This document shows positions 1 through 7,694 of a DNA stretch of 29,406 bases, piece by piece. Position numbers and translations under genes: made by a program. Every line of letters starts with the position of its first letter. Positions within the stretch are counted from its first letter, which is position 1. The stretch comes from G963677915 sp963677915 (GTDB lineage Bacteria > Bacillota > Clostridia > Lachnospirales > Vallitaleaceae): NCBI GenBank assembly GCA_963677915.2, contig CAXXGE010000055.1, positions 1 to 29,406 on the forward strand, read 5' to 3'. Below the pieces are notes generated by a model that was given only the letters and a program-made list of their open reading frames with translations, did not search any database and had not been told where the DNA came from.

Positions 1-48
1 ATTCATATGAATCATACTGGTTTTTTGCTTTTCAATCAGCCTATGTTG

Positions 49-1173
49 TCAGCCGTTCATCAACAACTCACTCAAATACTTTTTTTCAAATTGGTCCGGC
101 AGCCAGGCGAACTGATCATCCGCTTCAACAAAGAACATCTCACTCATCGCTTCCTTGTCGGGTGACTGATGCTGCTTGAAGAGAATGTTGTTGCCGATCC
201 TTCCCATAATCTCGATTTTCCCGGACACATGGCTCATGGCGAACCTGATCCGTTTCCCGAGACCGCTCACTTCACCCTTGGCTGCCTCCACAATGTCAAT
301 TGCCTCAAGCAATGGAATCTGGAAGATGTTCTTGACGCCTCGAACCGGGCGGCACTGGAAGACGTAGTAGGGATTGATGCCGACAGTGACCATCTTTCTA
401 AGCAGTTCCCCCAGCACGAGCGGATCATCGTTAACGCCACGCATGAGTACACATTGGTTCAGGATGATAATGCCACGGTCCTTCATTGCCTGTATAGCCT
501 TGATTGCCTCTTCTGTCAATTCAGTCGGATGGTTGAACTGGGTCACCACATAGACCTGCTTGACTTTTGCATGCTTTTCCAGAATATCAAGCAATTCCGG
601 ATCTTCCGATATGCGTTGGGGAAGCACAACAGGCACCCTTGTGCTGAAACGGACAAACTCGATGTGTTCAAGGCTGTAGAGCTTATCGAGCATGTAGTTG
701 ATGACTTTGTTTGATAACGTAAAGCTGTCGCCGCCGGAGATAAGGACATTGTTGATTTCCTCATGGTCCTGGATGTAGTCGAATGCGGCGTCGAAGTTGC
801 GGAGAATTTCTTCGGAATCTTGTCCGACCAGACGTTTGCGGAAACAGTGCCTGCAATACATATAGCAGAAACCTGTCGAAAGAAGCAGCGCCGTTCTTTC
901 ATATTTGTGCTGCAGTCCCTGTTCGACTGTGTTTTGTTCCTCACCACTGGTATCGTCAAGGCCGTCTGTCGATTCCTCCAATATGGTAGGAAACTGCATT
1001 TTCCTAATGGGATCATCCGGATCATCAGGATCAATCAGGTTCATATAGTATCTCGTCGTCTGAAAAGGATGGCGTTCTGCTGTCTCTAACGCCTGTGCAT
1101 ACTCTTCGTCCGATAGATTGAGATAGTTTTTAAGCTCACCAAGATTTGTAATGAGCTGCTCTTTGATATTCAA
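49..1173 (-). CDS. KamA-family radical SAM, PLP-dependent aminomutase-like protein
   Basis: A 374-residue protein of the lysine 2,3-aminomutase (KamA) superfamily. The radical SAM cluster motif CYMYCRHC places the [4Fe-4S] cysteines at C103, C107 and C110. It is followed by SGGDSF (about 146-151) and by RVPVVLPQR, both typical of KamA proteins. K319 in HVSGKIE aligns with the PLP-binding lysine (QSHDK in the clostridial enzyme). Known lysine aminomutases recognise the substrate side chain with two Asp residues. Here the first position reads FQCRPV, and the segment carrying the second (VDAPGGGGK) is missing, as is the C-terminal zinc-binding Cys pair. Lysine is therefore doubtful as substrate. 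The start is a TTG preceded by AGGATG. Family assignment is firm; the reaction is unknown. It lies 65 bp downstream of the O-antigen-ligase-like gene on the same strand. Confidence 0.85.
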   Translation of the reverse strand: MNIKEQLITNLGELKNYLNLSDEEYAQALETAERHPFQTTRYYMNLIDPDDPDDPIRKMQFPTILEESTDGLDDTSGEEQNTVEQGLQHKYERTALLLSTGFCYMYCRHCFRKRLVGQDSEEILRNFDAAFDYIQDHEEINNVLISGGDSFTLSNKVINYMLDKLYSLEHIEFVRFSTRVPVVLPQRISEDPELLDILEKHAKVKQVYVVTQFNHPTELTEEAIKAIQAMKDRGIIILNQCVLMRGVNDDPLVLGELLRKMVTVGINPYYVFQCRPVRGVKNIFQIPLLEAIDIVEAAKGEVSGLGKRIRFAMSHVSGKIEIMGRIGNNILFKQHQSPDKEAMSEMFFVEADDQFAWLPDQFEKKYLSELLMNG

Positions 1174-1210
1174 AATATCACATCCTGTTCATTTATATTT
1201 TCGCACAGTT

Positions 1211-1216
1211 ATTATA
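1211..1216 (-). promoter_or_regulatory. possible -10 element for the KamA-like gene
   Basis: The minus strand reads TATAAT about 40 bp upstream of the TTG start, preceded by TTATAC. No convincing -35 is visible, so the gene could equally be read through from the upstream membrane-protein gene. Confidence 0.3.
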
Positions 1217-1238
1217 GTATAACACACTTCCGGGTCTT

Positions 1239-3017
1239 TTAAAAGGCATGGTCTCCTGCGATCACCATGCCGGTACCCAGCAGGCTCCAGTAGACGACAC
1301 CTGTAGCGATGACACTGTCGTTTCCTACACCTTGCAAAAGGTAGGCCACAACCATGCCGACAAGACCGGTCAATACGATGTGCTCCCATGGCCAGGCATC
1401 TTCTCTGCTGCGTTCATGCTTGATCTTCTTGATCGAACGGTAGACAAACAGTCCCGCCAGAAGCAGGAATATCACAAGAGCGATGCCGCCGAACTGCAGC
1501 CAGATTTGCAGGTACAGGCTGTGGGGCTTGTCGACCATGATGGTGTTCTTATTATATATGTTTATTTTACCTATCAAGTCATACTGCGGAAAAACCAACC
1601 AGTATGTATCGGCACCGTAACCGATCAAAAAGGTATTCGAGACCAGCGGCAATGATCTGGACCATATATAGCCTCTATTGGTTCCAAAACGTTCATGCTC
1701 GGTAAACAGGGCAGTCTCTACATTTTTATTGAAATCATAGGGCAGCATCCCGTTGCCGATTAATGAAAATGCATTGCCTTCAATTGAGAAATATAGCTTT
1801 TTTCCATGAATATCTACAGCAATACCGTCTCCTGAATTTACCCGGTCCACCTTATAATCTTCCAGATTTCCAGAAGCAGTCATCCATTTCATTTCACCAC
1901 CATCTCGTAATATGATGATCGTGTCCATATTGGTAGTGATTGTAATGCGATCCTGAACAATTTCAATGGATTGAACCACCACTCTTGTATCGACCCGCTC
2001 ACTCAGCTGCCATCCAGAGAGCTCATTGCCAAGACTGCCTGACAACAATGTGTTGACCCACAGGAAGATGCCCAGGAAGCCTGCAATAAGGAATAGTAAT
2101 TTCTTGACTTTCAATCCCCGTTGATACCAAAACAATATCGAAACAAGAGTGAAAGCACCAATAAAAGCAAAAATCCCACCACTGGAACGTGCACCTGCAA
2201 GCGCCTGAAAGCCAAGCATCGCGAGAAGCCACAATGCTATTGTCTGCCATCTGGATTTCACACCAAGATATAAAGTCACGGCAAGAGGCAGCAGCATTGC
2301 CATATAGCCACCTGCATAATTGGGATTATAAAGCGTGCCATAGACCGTCCTTGGGCCAAAAATCGTGGAAGTAATGTTGTATGCAGATAGACTGCGCGGC
2401 CTGATCAACCAAGTACCCACCTTTGTAAATACGATATCATGTCCAAGTATTTGAGATAAACAAATGAGACCAATTGCCAGCATCGTCGACAAAACTGCAA
2501 TGATTACAGGTTTTACAGTCCTAGCCCCGTTTGCAAATACTGTAATAACAAAAAACAGAAGCAGATAGGAAATCCATGTATAGAGGCCTTCAAAGCGTTC
2601 CGGTGTACCTTGAAAAGAGTAGTTTCTGTCACCGATATACATCAGGATATCCGGCATCTGGCTACTGTAGTAACTGAAGACAACATCCTCGTAACGCTTC
2701 AGCAAGGAGGAGACTATGATTAGACCGAATAAAAAGAGTACCAGTATTTGATAACTATGAATATTTATCTTGATATTCTTTTTAAGAATACCGATTGTCG
2801 CAATGAGCAGGATTACGTATGTACCATTGATCAGCACTTCCGCCTTGAATTTAGCGAAGATGTCCAGCGTTGTGAATTTAGTGGACCAAAACAGCAGTTC
2901 GCCTCCACCCGACGGGATTTCTATAAGCCGCACCAGCAGCGGCACAATCCCCACCAGCACAGCCGTCGCGATAATCACAATCTGGTTGTAACGCGAGTAT
3001 TCTACGTTGTTTTCCAT
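1239..3017 (-). CDS. O-antigen ligase-like (Wzy_C family) polytopic membrane protein
   Basis: A 592-residue integral membrane protein with many hydrophobic helices across the first 330 residues and a final group near 500-592. The segment with ALAGARSSGG and the later RGYIWSRSLPL...IGYGADTY region resemble the Wzy_C/O-antigen ligase family, which transfers or polymerises undecaprenyl-linked glycans on the outer face of the membrane. Between them, roughly residues 335-450, lies a hydrophilic, beta-rich stretch that should be an extracytoplasmic domain. The protein is longer than the roughly 400-residue classical ligases because of this insert. The start follows a weak GGAGAG. No glycosyltransferases or other surface-glycan genes are visible nearby, so its substrate (capsule, teichoic acid or S-layer glycan) is open. 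Confidence 0.75.
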   Translation of the reverse strand: MENNVEYSRYNQIVIIATAVLVGIVPLLVRLIEIPSGGGELLFWSTKFTTLDIFAKFKAEVLINGTYVILLIATIGILKKNIKINIHSYQILVLFLFGLIIVSSLLKRYEDVVFSYYSSQMPDILMYIGDRNYSFQGTPERFEGLYTWISYLLLFFVITVFANGARTVKPVIIAVLSTMLAIGLICLSQILGHDIVFTKVGTWLIRPRSLSAYNITSTIFGPRTVYGTLYNPNYAGGYMAMLLPLAVTLYLGVKSRWQTIALWLLAMLGFQALAGARSSGGIFAFIGAFTLVSILFWYQRGLKVKKLLFLIAGFLGIFLWVNTLLSGSLGNELSGWQLSERVDTRVVVQSIEIVQDRITITTNMDTIIILRDGGEMKWMTASGNLEDYKVDRVNSGDGIAVDIHGKKLYFSIEGNAFSLIGNGMLPYDFNKNVETALFTEHERFGTNRGYIWSRSLPLVSNTFLIGYGADTYWLVFPQYDLIGKINIYNKNTIMVDKPHSLYLQIWLQFGGIALVIFLLLAGLFVYRSIKKIKHERSREDAWPWEHIVLTGLVGMVVAYLLQGVGNDSVIATGVVYWSLLGTGMVIAGDHAF

Positions 3018-3055
3018 TTCTATTTACTCTCCATTTATTATTCATTTTTCTTAGG

Positions 3056-3086
3056 TTGACTTTATTTCACAATATGTTAATATAAT
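3056..3086 (+). promoter_or_regulatory. putative sigma-A promoter of the zinc-ribbon gene
   Basis: TTGACT at 3056-3061 and TATAAT at 3081-3086, separated by 19 bp. The spacing is longer than ideal, but the AT-rich region offers alternative -10 hexamers. It lies about 25 bp upstream of the zinc-ribbon start. Confidence 0.45.
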
Positions 3087-3111
3087 AATATAACCAGAAA
3101 GGAGTCATGAT

Positions 3112-3282
3112 ATGAGCAAGACTTATCAATGCCCTGATTGCGGCACAATTCTGGAAGTGCAGGAAGCCTGCGGCTCCGAAAGCTATTTCTGCCCCTCCTG
3201 CAAGATGCTTGTTTCCAGAAGCCGGATCAAAGGCCATCCCAACTACGCAGAGAAGAATGATGCTAATAGTGATAAGAAATAA
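3112..3282 (+). CDS. small zinc-ribbon protein (56 aa)
   Basis: Reading from ATG 3112 gives a 56-residue protein with two cysteine knuckles, CPDC (7-10) and CPSC (28-31), which should bind one zinc as a rubredoxin-like zinc ribbon. The C-terminus is charged and lysine-rich. The start follows AGAAAGGAG with good spacing, and a clear intrinsic terminator follows directly after the stop codon, so it is a monocistronic unit. Small zinc ribbons of this kind can be nucleic-acid or protein interaction modules; no specific function can be given. Confidence 0.8.
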   Translation: MSKTYQCPDCGTILEVQEACGSESYFCPSCKMLVSRSRIKGHPNYAEKNDANSDKK

Positions 3283-3305
3283 GGGTGTCTTTGACACCCT
3301 TTTTT
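3283..3305 (+). terminator. intrinsic terminator of the zinc-ribbon gene
   Basis: Perfect 7-bp stem GGGTGTC/GACACCC with a TTT loop, followed by six T residues. It begins immediately after the TAA stop. Confidence 0.9.
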
Positions 3306-3329
3306 CTGCCTTTCTATATGCCGCTCTTT

Positions 3330-3839
3330 CTACCGTCTTGCCAGCACTTTCTCTATTTCAGCAATGTACATCGTATGATGGTCGCTCGAAGGATAGAAGG
3401 ACTCGTTGATCTTCTCGTCCAGCATGTTGCCGGGCTCGAAGTCCTGCTGCATCAGTTTCCTGCAGAAGAGCACCAGCTTCGCTTCCTTGAAATACGGCGT
3501 GCCGTCATCGAATGACAGCGTAATGTCCGAATTGGCGATCTTGTCTTCATCCCTGCCTGAGACGCTGCCGAAATAGCTGAGTGTCTTCTTGTATTTCTTA
3601 GGGAAAAAGGACAGCGAAAATGTATCGTTGGCATCGACGAACTCTTTTGTGAAGCGCTGGGGCCGAATGACCACATAGGCCACCTTCTTGTTCCACATCA
3701 CACCCAGGCCGCCCCATGAAGCTGTCATGGCGTTGGCTTTTTTCTCGTCGCCTGCCCCAATCAGCATCCAGTCGTCCCCAATCAGTTTAAATGGGTTGCT
3801 TCTCATGTCTTTAGGTTGAATTTCTTTTAATGTTGCCAT
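3330..3839 (-). CDS. flavin reductase-like domain protein (first copy)
   Basis: A 169-residue protein of the flavin reductase-like/DIM6-NTAB family, which binds FMN in a split-barrel fold. Diagnostic features are an early ANAMTASWGGLGVMWNK segment (about 35-51), VIRPQRFTKEFV, and the FSLSFFPKKYKKTLSYFGSVSGRDEDK region (about 73-95). These are typical of small cytoplasmic FMN proteins that reduce flavin or bind it as a cofactor. Physiological substrates are generally unknown. The start is preceded by AAAGGGG. It is divergent from selD, with only 76 bp between the two starts. A second, more distant family member lies at 9194-9805. Confidence 0.85.
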   Translation of the reverse strand: MATLKEIQPKDMRSNPFKLIGDDWMLIGAGDEKKANAMTASWGGLGVMWNKKVAYVVIRPQRFTKEFVDANDTFSLSFFPKKYKKTLSYFGSVSGRDEDKIANSDITLSFDDGTPYFKEAKLVLFCRKLMQQDFEPGNMLDEKINESFYPSSDHHTMYIAEIEKVLARR

Positions 3840-3874
3840 TTTGTTCCCCTTTCCTAGGAAGATATATACAAATA

Positions 3875-3883
3875 TGCTATACT
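3875..3883 (+). promoter_or_regulatory. putative extended -10 promoter of selD
   Basis: TGCTATACT is an extended -10 element about 33 bp upstream of the selD start. No good -35 is visible, as expected for extended -10 promoters. Confidence 0.4.
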
Positions 3884-3915
3884 ATTTATCACGATTTGAC
3901 AAGGAGGCTATTGCC

Positions 3916-4947
3916 ATGAGCGATATAAAACTTACCCAATACAGCCACGGAGCAGGCTGCGGCTGCAAAATTGCGCCTGCTGTACTTGATACGATTCTCA
4001 AGACATCACGCCAGCACCAGGATTTCCCCAACCTGCTTGTGGGCAACAGCACGAAAGACGATGCTGCCGCTGTGGATCTCGGCAACGGCACCGCCGTGCT
4101 CAGCACGACCGACTTTTTCATGCCGATTGTCGATGATCCCTTCACATTCGGCAGGATCGCCGCGACCAATGCGATCAGCGATATCTATGCCATGGGCGGA
4201 AAGCCTTTGATGGCTGTCGCCATTCTTGGCTGGCCTCTGGACAAGCTGCCGCCCGAAGTGGCACATGACGTGATCGAAGGCGGCCGCTCCGCATGCGATG
4301 AAGCAGGAATTCCTTTGGCCGGCGGGCATTCCATCGACTCCCCTGAACCCATTTTCGGACTTGCCGTGACCGGTCTCGTTGAAACCCGTTTGCTGAAACA
4401 GAACAACCTCGCGAAACCCGGCTGCGATATCTATCTGACGAAACCGCTTGGCATCGGTATCCTGACCACGGCCCAGAAAAGGAACAAGATCGAGCCTGGC
4501 CACCTGGATCCGGCGGTGGAAGCCATGTCGACGCTCAACAAGGCCGGCGCATTCTTCTCTGAAATGGAAGGCGTCGTCGCAATGACCGATGTGACCGGCT
4601 TCGGGCTTATGGGCCATCTGACGGAAATCTGTGAAGGCAGCGGCATATCGGCGACTGTTTTCTACGACAAGGTGCCTTTCCTTCCGAACACGAAGCACTA
4701 CATGGCACTAGGCTGCGTACCCGGCGGCACACGCAACAACTTCAGAAGCTACGGCCACCTTCTGGGGGCCATGACCGAGGAACAGGAAATCCTGCTCTGC
4801 GATGCCCAGACTTCCGGAGGCCTTCTGCTGGTTGTTGAAAAGGATGCCCGCGAAGGCTTTATTAAAGCCGCTTCCGAATACGGCCTTGACCTCGAACCGA
4901 TCGGTGAGACCATGGAACAGGGCGACCATCTTGTTGAGGTTTTATAA
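3916..4947 (+). CDS. selD: selenide, water dikinase (selenophosphate synthetase)
   Basis: A 343-residue SelD that makes selenophosphate from selenide and ATP, the selenium donor for selenouridine-modified tRNA and for selenocysteine synthesis. The N-terminal LTQYSHGAGCGCK carries the catalytic Cys15 and Lys18, equivalent to Cys17 and Lys20 of E. coli SelD, so this is the Cys form and not a selenocysteine form. STTDFFMPIVDDPF, GRIAATNAISDIYAMGG, LAGGHSIDSPEPIFGLAVTG and QTSGGLL are all recognisable along the full length. The start at 3916 is preferred over the longer ORF because AAGGAGG lies 8 bp upstream and the protein aligns from there. The stop is one base from the selU start, so the two form an operon. 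Confidence 0.97.
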   Translation: MSDIKLTQYSHGAGCGCKIAPAVLDTILKTSRQHQDFPNLLVGNSTKDDAAAVDLGNGTAVLSTTDFFMPIVDDPFTFGRIAATNAISDIYAMGGKPLMAVAILGWPLDKLPPEVAHDVIEGGRSACDEAGIPLAGGHSIDSPEPIFGLAVTGLVETRLLKQNNLAKPGCDIYLTKPLGIGILTTAQKRNKIEPGHLDPAVEAMSTLNKAGAFFSEMEGVVAMTDVTGFGLMGHLTEICEGSGISATVFYDKVPFLPNTKHYMALGCVPGGTRNNFRSYGHLLGAMTEEQEILLCDAQTSGGLLLVVEKDAREGFIKAASEYGLDLEPIGETMEQGDHLVEVL

Positions 4948-4948
4948 T

Positions 4949-6050
4949 ATGGAACTAAGAACGACCAACGATTTCAGATCCATTGTTTTGAACAACACAC
5001 CGCTGATCGACGTGCGGGCTCCCATTGAGTTTGAAAAAGGCGCTTTCCCGGGGGCTGTCAACCTGCCTATCATGACCGATGAGGAGCGTCATGCCGTCGG
5101 CATCAAGTACAAGGCGTCCGGCAACGAGGCCGCGACTGGGCATTGGGGCATTCCCTTGTGACCGGTTCTGTGAAGGAGGCGCGTGTCAAGGCATGGATTG
5201 AATTCGCCGATGCCCATCCGGATGCGATGCTTTACTGCTTCAGAGGCGGTGCCAGGTCCAGGATCAGCCAGGAATGGTTCCAGGAGGCTGCCGGCAGGGA
5301 AATCCTCCGTCTGGAGGGCGGCTACAAGGCTTTCAGGAACTACCTGATCGACCAGCTTGAACCGGAAGCCATCGTGCCGAAGCCGGTGCTGCTTGGCGGT
5401 ATGACAGGCTGCGGGAAAACGATTGTACTAAGGCACATCGCTTCCGCCGTGGACCTTGAGGGCCTTGCCAACCATAGGGGGTCTTCCTTTCGGTGAATTC
5501 GCGGATCCCCAGCCGACCCAGATCAATTTCGAGAACAGCCTTGCCTATGCGCTGATCCACCACCAGGCGGCCGGCTACAAGCATCTGGTGCTGGAAGACG
5601 AGGGGCGCCATGTGGGCCGCTGTTTCCTGCCGAACGACCTGGCTGCCTATTTCAAGACCGGCGACCTGGTTATTCTGGAACGTCCTTTCGAGGAGAGGGT
5701 CGCGCTCACCCTGGATGAATATGTGCTGGGAGCCCAGGCCGAATACAGGGAGAAGTACGGCGAAGAGGAAGGCATCAAAGCCTGGCACGCATACATCCTT
5801 CGCAGCATGGGAAAGACCCAGCGCAGGCTGGGCCTTGAAAGATACAGGGCATTGACTGCCGAGTTCGAGTCGGCATTTGAAAAACAGATGGCCACAGGCA
5901 GTCCTCAAAGCCACGAAGGCTGGATTGCTGCCTTCCTTGGACGACTACTATGACCCGATGTACAACTACCAGCTGTCCAAGATGCACCGGCAGGTGATCT
6001 TCAGGGGCGGGCCAGAGGAAGTGACCGAGTATCTGAACGGTTTAGGGTAG
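4949..6050 (+). pseudogene. selU: tRNA 2-selenouridine synthase, three frameshifts
   Basis: SelU (MnmH) replaces the sulfur of 2-thiouridine in the tRNA wobble position using selenophosphate. An N-terminal rhodanese domain contains PLIDVRAPIEFEKGAFPGAV and the catalytic YCFRGGARS. A P-loop domain has GGMTGCGKT, and the C-terminus has YYDPMYNYQL. The order matches E. coli SelU, and the restored length (about 366 residues) is normal. The frame changes three times. Near 5134 restoring one G gives AADWALGHSLVTG. Near 5488-5490 removing one T gives HRGSSFGEF. A third change lies near 5927, before LPSLDDYYDP. No other stops interrupt it, and all catalytic motifs survive, so sequencing error is a real alternative to gene decay. 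Its end overlaps the convergent DUF1667 gene by a few bases. Confidence 0.88.
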
Positions 6051-6408
6051 CATATTCCTGCTGGCGATGACGTTGACGCCTGTCCCCAGCAGGTCGCAGA
6101 GTATGACGTCCCCCATGCTGACAGGCGCTTTTGCTGCTGTAGCATTGATTGCTGTCATGGCTTCTTTAATCAAGGCTTTTGGAATGGGCTTTTCAGTCCT
6201 TACCGGGAGCCTTTTCAGTTTCGCCCCTGTAATTCTTACCGTCGTTGTGAGGACCCGTTCAGGCTGGGTGAGTTCCTTTTTGCCGTACACTTCGCCCCTC
6301 GGACACAGGTTGCCTTTGATCAGCCATGAGCCGTCTTCTGCGCGGTGTTGCTTCGAGCTGACAGCCAATGGGACAGTTGATGCATATGAGCTTTTTCACT
6401 TCCGTCAT
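6042..6408 (-). pseudogene. DUF1667 (C-terminal Cys-cluster) protein, one frameshift
   Basis: A DUF1667 protein of about 121 residues. Translation from ATG 6408 starts MTEVKKLICINCPIGCQLE, with the CxxC-type cluster typical of the family. After a one-base shift near 6342 the frame continues with KGNLCPRGEVYGKKELTQP and ends with APVSMGDVILCDLLGTGVNV, a family hallmark. The conserved cysteines suggest an iron-sulfur or metal site. In many anaerobes this domain is encoded directly after a GlpA-like dehydrogenase and an FAD oxidoreductase, as here, and is presumed to take part in their electron transfer. Its ATG overlaps the stop of the upstream gene as ATGA, implying translational coupling. Confidence 0.85.
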
Positions 6409-7694
6409 TGGCCCACCTCCACTTCGATCGTCAGTGCATTACCCTCCGAGAGTTCTTCCCTCTTGAATGTCAGGGATTCCATTTCTCCCGGGGTCATGAT
6501 TTTCTTTCTGATGCGTCTGATTTCTTTTTCTCCACAGTACGCGACCAGATCCGCTTCCTTGTACACAGCTTTCACCCTGAAAGAACAGTTGATTGTGTCT
6601 TCTCTGTGGATAGCCGGCATGTTGATATGCTGCGGAACGATATAGCCGATGCCCTGTCCCGCTTTTGTGGGCAGGGTGTTTTTCTTGTCAGGTTTATGTT
6701 CTTTTTCTGTTTTTTTTAGGTAGGCTGCTGCGCCTTGTGCCGCCCGTCTGCTTTCCTCGGTCACATGATCGACCAGATCGTGGACCTGGACCACGTTGCC
6801 GCAGGCGAAGATGCCGGGGATGGATGTTTCCATACTGTCATCCACGACCGGTCCCTTCGTGGCCCTGTCGATGGTTGCTCCAAGGCCCTCTGTCAGCTCG
6901 TTTTCCGGTATCAGTCCAACGGAGAGAAGCAGGGTATCGCACTTGATATGCATATCCCCGGCATTCGAAATCCCATCCCCGGCATTCAATTTCTGATCCC
7001 CGGCATAGGATACAGTCACGCTTTCGACCCTGTGCCTGCCTTCTATCCTAGTCACGGTATGGTTAAGATACAGGGGGATGCCGTAGTCGTCGAGGCACTG
7101 GACGATGTTGCGTGTCAGGCCGCTGGAGAAGGGATTGATTTCCACGACTGCCAGCACGTCGGCACCTTCAAGCGTCAGCCTTCGGGCCATGATCAGGCCG
7201 ATGTCCCCGAACCCAGGATAACCACCTTCCGCCCCACCATATAGCCTTCCATATTGATGTAGCGCTGGGCGGTGCCGGCGGTGAATACGCCAGCCGGACG
7301 GGTGCCGGGGATGCTGAGTGCGCCGCGGGTCCATTCCCGGCATCCCATGGCGAAGATGACCGCCTTGGCCTGGATGGTCATATAGCCTTCGGATTTGCTG
7401 ACGGCGTGTATTGTCTTCGATTCGTCCACATCCAGCACCATCGTATCGAGAAGGTATGCTATCTCCCTGTCATGGAGCATGTCGATGAAGCGCTGGGCAT
7501 ATTCGGGACCTGTCAGGTCTTCCCTGAATTCATGGAGGCCGAAACCGTTGTGGATGCACTGCTGCAGAATGCCGCCCAGCTCTCTGTCGCGTTCGATGAC
7601 TAGGATGCTTTTTATGCCTTTGTCATGGGCATAGACCGCCGCTCCAAGACCGGCAGGCCCGGATCCAATCACGAACGAGATCATAGTTTCTCAT
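6405..7694 (-). pseudogene. NAD(P)/FAD-dependent pyridine-nucleotide oxidoreductase, two frameshifts
   Basis: A flavoprotein of about 429 residues. Restoring the frame near 7673 lets it start at ATG 7694 as MRNYDLV followed by VIGSGPAGLGAA, the FAD-binding Rossmann motif. ERDRELGGILQQCIHNGFG and FAMGCREWTRGA follow. The second dinucleotide-binding motif VVILGSGDIG is broken by a missing G in a run at 7204-7207. The C-terminal part has LLLSVGLIPENEL and GIFACGN, typical of this class. It probably passes electrons between NAD(P)H and the GlpA-like partner. An unusual insertion (AGD repeated every 7 residues) coincides with the repeat at 6955-7006. It overlaps the upstream gene by 14 bp and the downstream gene by 4 bp, so it sits in the middle of a tight operon. 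Confidence 0.88.
6955..7006. repeat. TCCCCGGCAT micro-repeat, three copies at exact 21-bp spacing
   Basis: The 10-mer TCCCCGGCAT occurs at 6955, 6976 and 6997 inside the FAD oxidoreductase gene. The intervening bases differ, yet the period is exactly 21 bp. On the coding strand this gives AGD every seven residues (AGDQKLN, AGDGISN, AGDMHIK). Confidence 0.8.

Noticed and set aside
4006..4698. A 230-codon minus-strand frame opposite selD
   Set aside because: SelD is conserved over its full length on the other strand; the antisense frame is low-complexity by composition and has no signals.
5130..5960. Programmed frameshifting or selenocysteine read-through in selU
   Set aside because: The interruptions need changes of frame in both directions at unrelated sites, with no slippery heptamer, and conserved motifs lie in three different frames. 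In-frame UGA decoding would not restore the protein.
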